Below, piece after piece: positions 15,227 to 15,680 of a DNA stretch of 15,680 bases (the first letter of the stretch is position 1; each line of letters begins with the position of its first letter). The stretch spans positions 1 through 15,680 of the forward strand of contig JAQTRT010000034.1 of assembly GCA_028711675.1 (NCBI GenBank). Direction: 5' to 3'. The position numbers and the translations under genes were made by a program. The stretch comes from a bacterium (GTDB taxonomy: Bacteria; Spirochaetota; JAHITG01). Under the pieces are notes generated by a model that saw only the letters and a program-made list of their open reading frames with translations, did no database searches and had not been told where the DNA came from.

Positions 15227-15680
15227 TCAGAATCGCCTTCCCAAATAAATATCCAAACCAAACTGATGGGTCCTGCTGGAAGGTTCATAACCATAACCCC
15301 ATAATTTACCGGCATAGGTGATGGCAAAGACCGGGCTCTGCTGAATAGCGGAATATTCGTACCAGGGACCTATCAGCAGATGAAGTTTCGGATAAACCTC
15401 GAAATTAACACCGGGCATGATCCTCCAGCCTGTCCGGCTTCCCAGTGAAGCGGATGGATCATTATAATAAGGATCCCCTTCAGACAAATTCACCTTTATA
15501 TTTCCTTTGAACATGAGCTTTAAAGTATTGTCCAGGGAAAGCTCGATCTTCCTGCTGACCTTCCATGCTATCCTGATCCCCACAGGAACATAGTACCATG
15601 AATATTCTTCGCTCATGGGCATGATATCTTCCCTTGATCCCAGGCCTCTCAGCCAGTATCGATAGCCTATTCCGGAATAA
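15227..15680 (-). CDS. Probable outer-membrane beta-barrel protein, 5' end cut off
   Basis: I do not recognise the family. The frame stays open to the right edge, so the 150 residues seen are only the C-terminal part; the Met at 15622 is probably internal. The sequence is made of short alternating polar/hydrophobic stretches rich in Tyr, Trp and Gly, for example SWYYVPVGIRIAWKV, KIELSLDNTLKLMFKG and HLLIGPWYEYSA, joined by turns such as GDPYYNDPSAS. It ends HQFGLDIYLGRRF. A final Phe preceded by an alternating strand is the usual signal recognised by the BAM machinery. This pattern is what a small outer-membrane beta-barrel looks like and implies a diderm cell. It is upstream of mntP on the same strand, but there is no sign that the two work together. 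Confidence 0.7.
   Translation of the reverse strand, partial: YSGIGYRYWLRGLGSREDIMPMSEEYSWYYVPVGIRIAWKVSRKIELSLDNTLKLMFKGNIKVNLSEGDPYYNDPSASLGSRTGWRIMPGVNFEVYPKLHLLIGPWYEYSAIQQSPVFAITYAGKLWGYGYEPSSRTHQFGLDIYLGRRF

Noticed and set aside
1..15680. A novel defence, mobile or secondary-metabolite system
   Set aside because: Every large open frame in the window is explained by conserved core genes, MntP or one barrel protein. No transposase, integrase, direct-repeat array or unusual gene pair was found.

Overview
The window is a stretch of bacterial core chromosome. Almost everything in it reads on the minus strand as one long transcription-and-translation gene cluster, so biological order runs from high to low coordinates. 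From the right edge it holds: the 3' part of a probable outer-membrane beta-barrel gene (15227-15680, cut by the edge); a MntP-type manganese exporter gene (14574-15134); an AT-rich gap carrying a strong promoter (about 14449-14513); then tRNA-Thr(GGU), rpmG, tRNA-Trp(CCA), secE, nusG, rplK, rplA, rplJ, rplL, rpoB, rpoC, rpsL, rpsG and fusA. The left edge cuts fusA before its last part.

The organism is a diderm bacterium with moderate GC and AT-rich intergenic DNA. A spirochaete, or a lineage close to one, is my best reading, at roughly even odds. The support is the RpoC N-terminus (GTTKEWEC zinc-finger region), the RpoB cluster I sequence with Asn where most bacteria have Ser531, and a gene order in which rpmG-tRNA-Trp-secE-nusG runs through rpoBC straight into rpsL-rpsG-fusA. 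The outer-membrane-type C-terminus (ending in Phe) of the 15227 gene supports a diderm envelope. The sequence alone does not settle the phylum.

The cluster joins what are often separate operons: secE-nusG, the L11-L1 and L10-L7/L12 genes, rpoBC and the str genes. It makes the L1 and L7/L12 stalks of the 50S subunit, the two large RNA polymerase subunits, the elongation factor NusG, the translocon subunit SecE, the decoding-centre proteins S12 and S7, and the translocase EF-G. Gaps are short (2 to 93 bases), so transcription is probably continuous from the tRNA-Thr promoter, with a possible internal promoter before rpsL. No gap without a gene exceeds about 140 bases.

I found no mobile element, CRISPR array, defence system or other undescribed multi-gene system. 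The points worth a second look are small: an rpmG stop codon that shares two bases with the mature 5' end of tRNA-Trp; helically phased A-tracts upstream of the tRNA-Thr promoter; the rifampicin-resistance-type Asn593 in RpoB; the lack of room for a classical L10 leader; small hairpins at rplL-rpoB and rpoB-rpoC; and an unidentified beta-barrel gene at the right edge.
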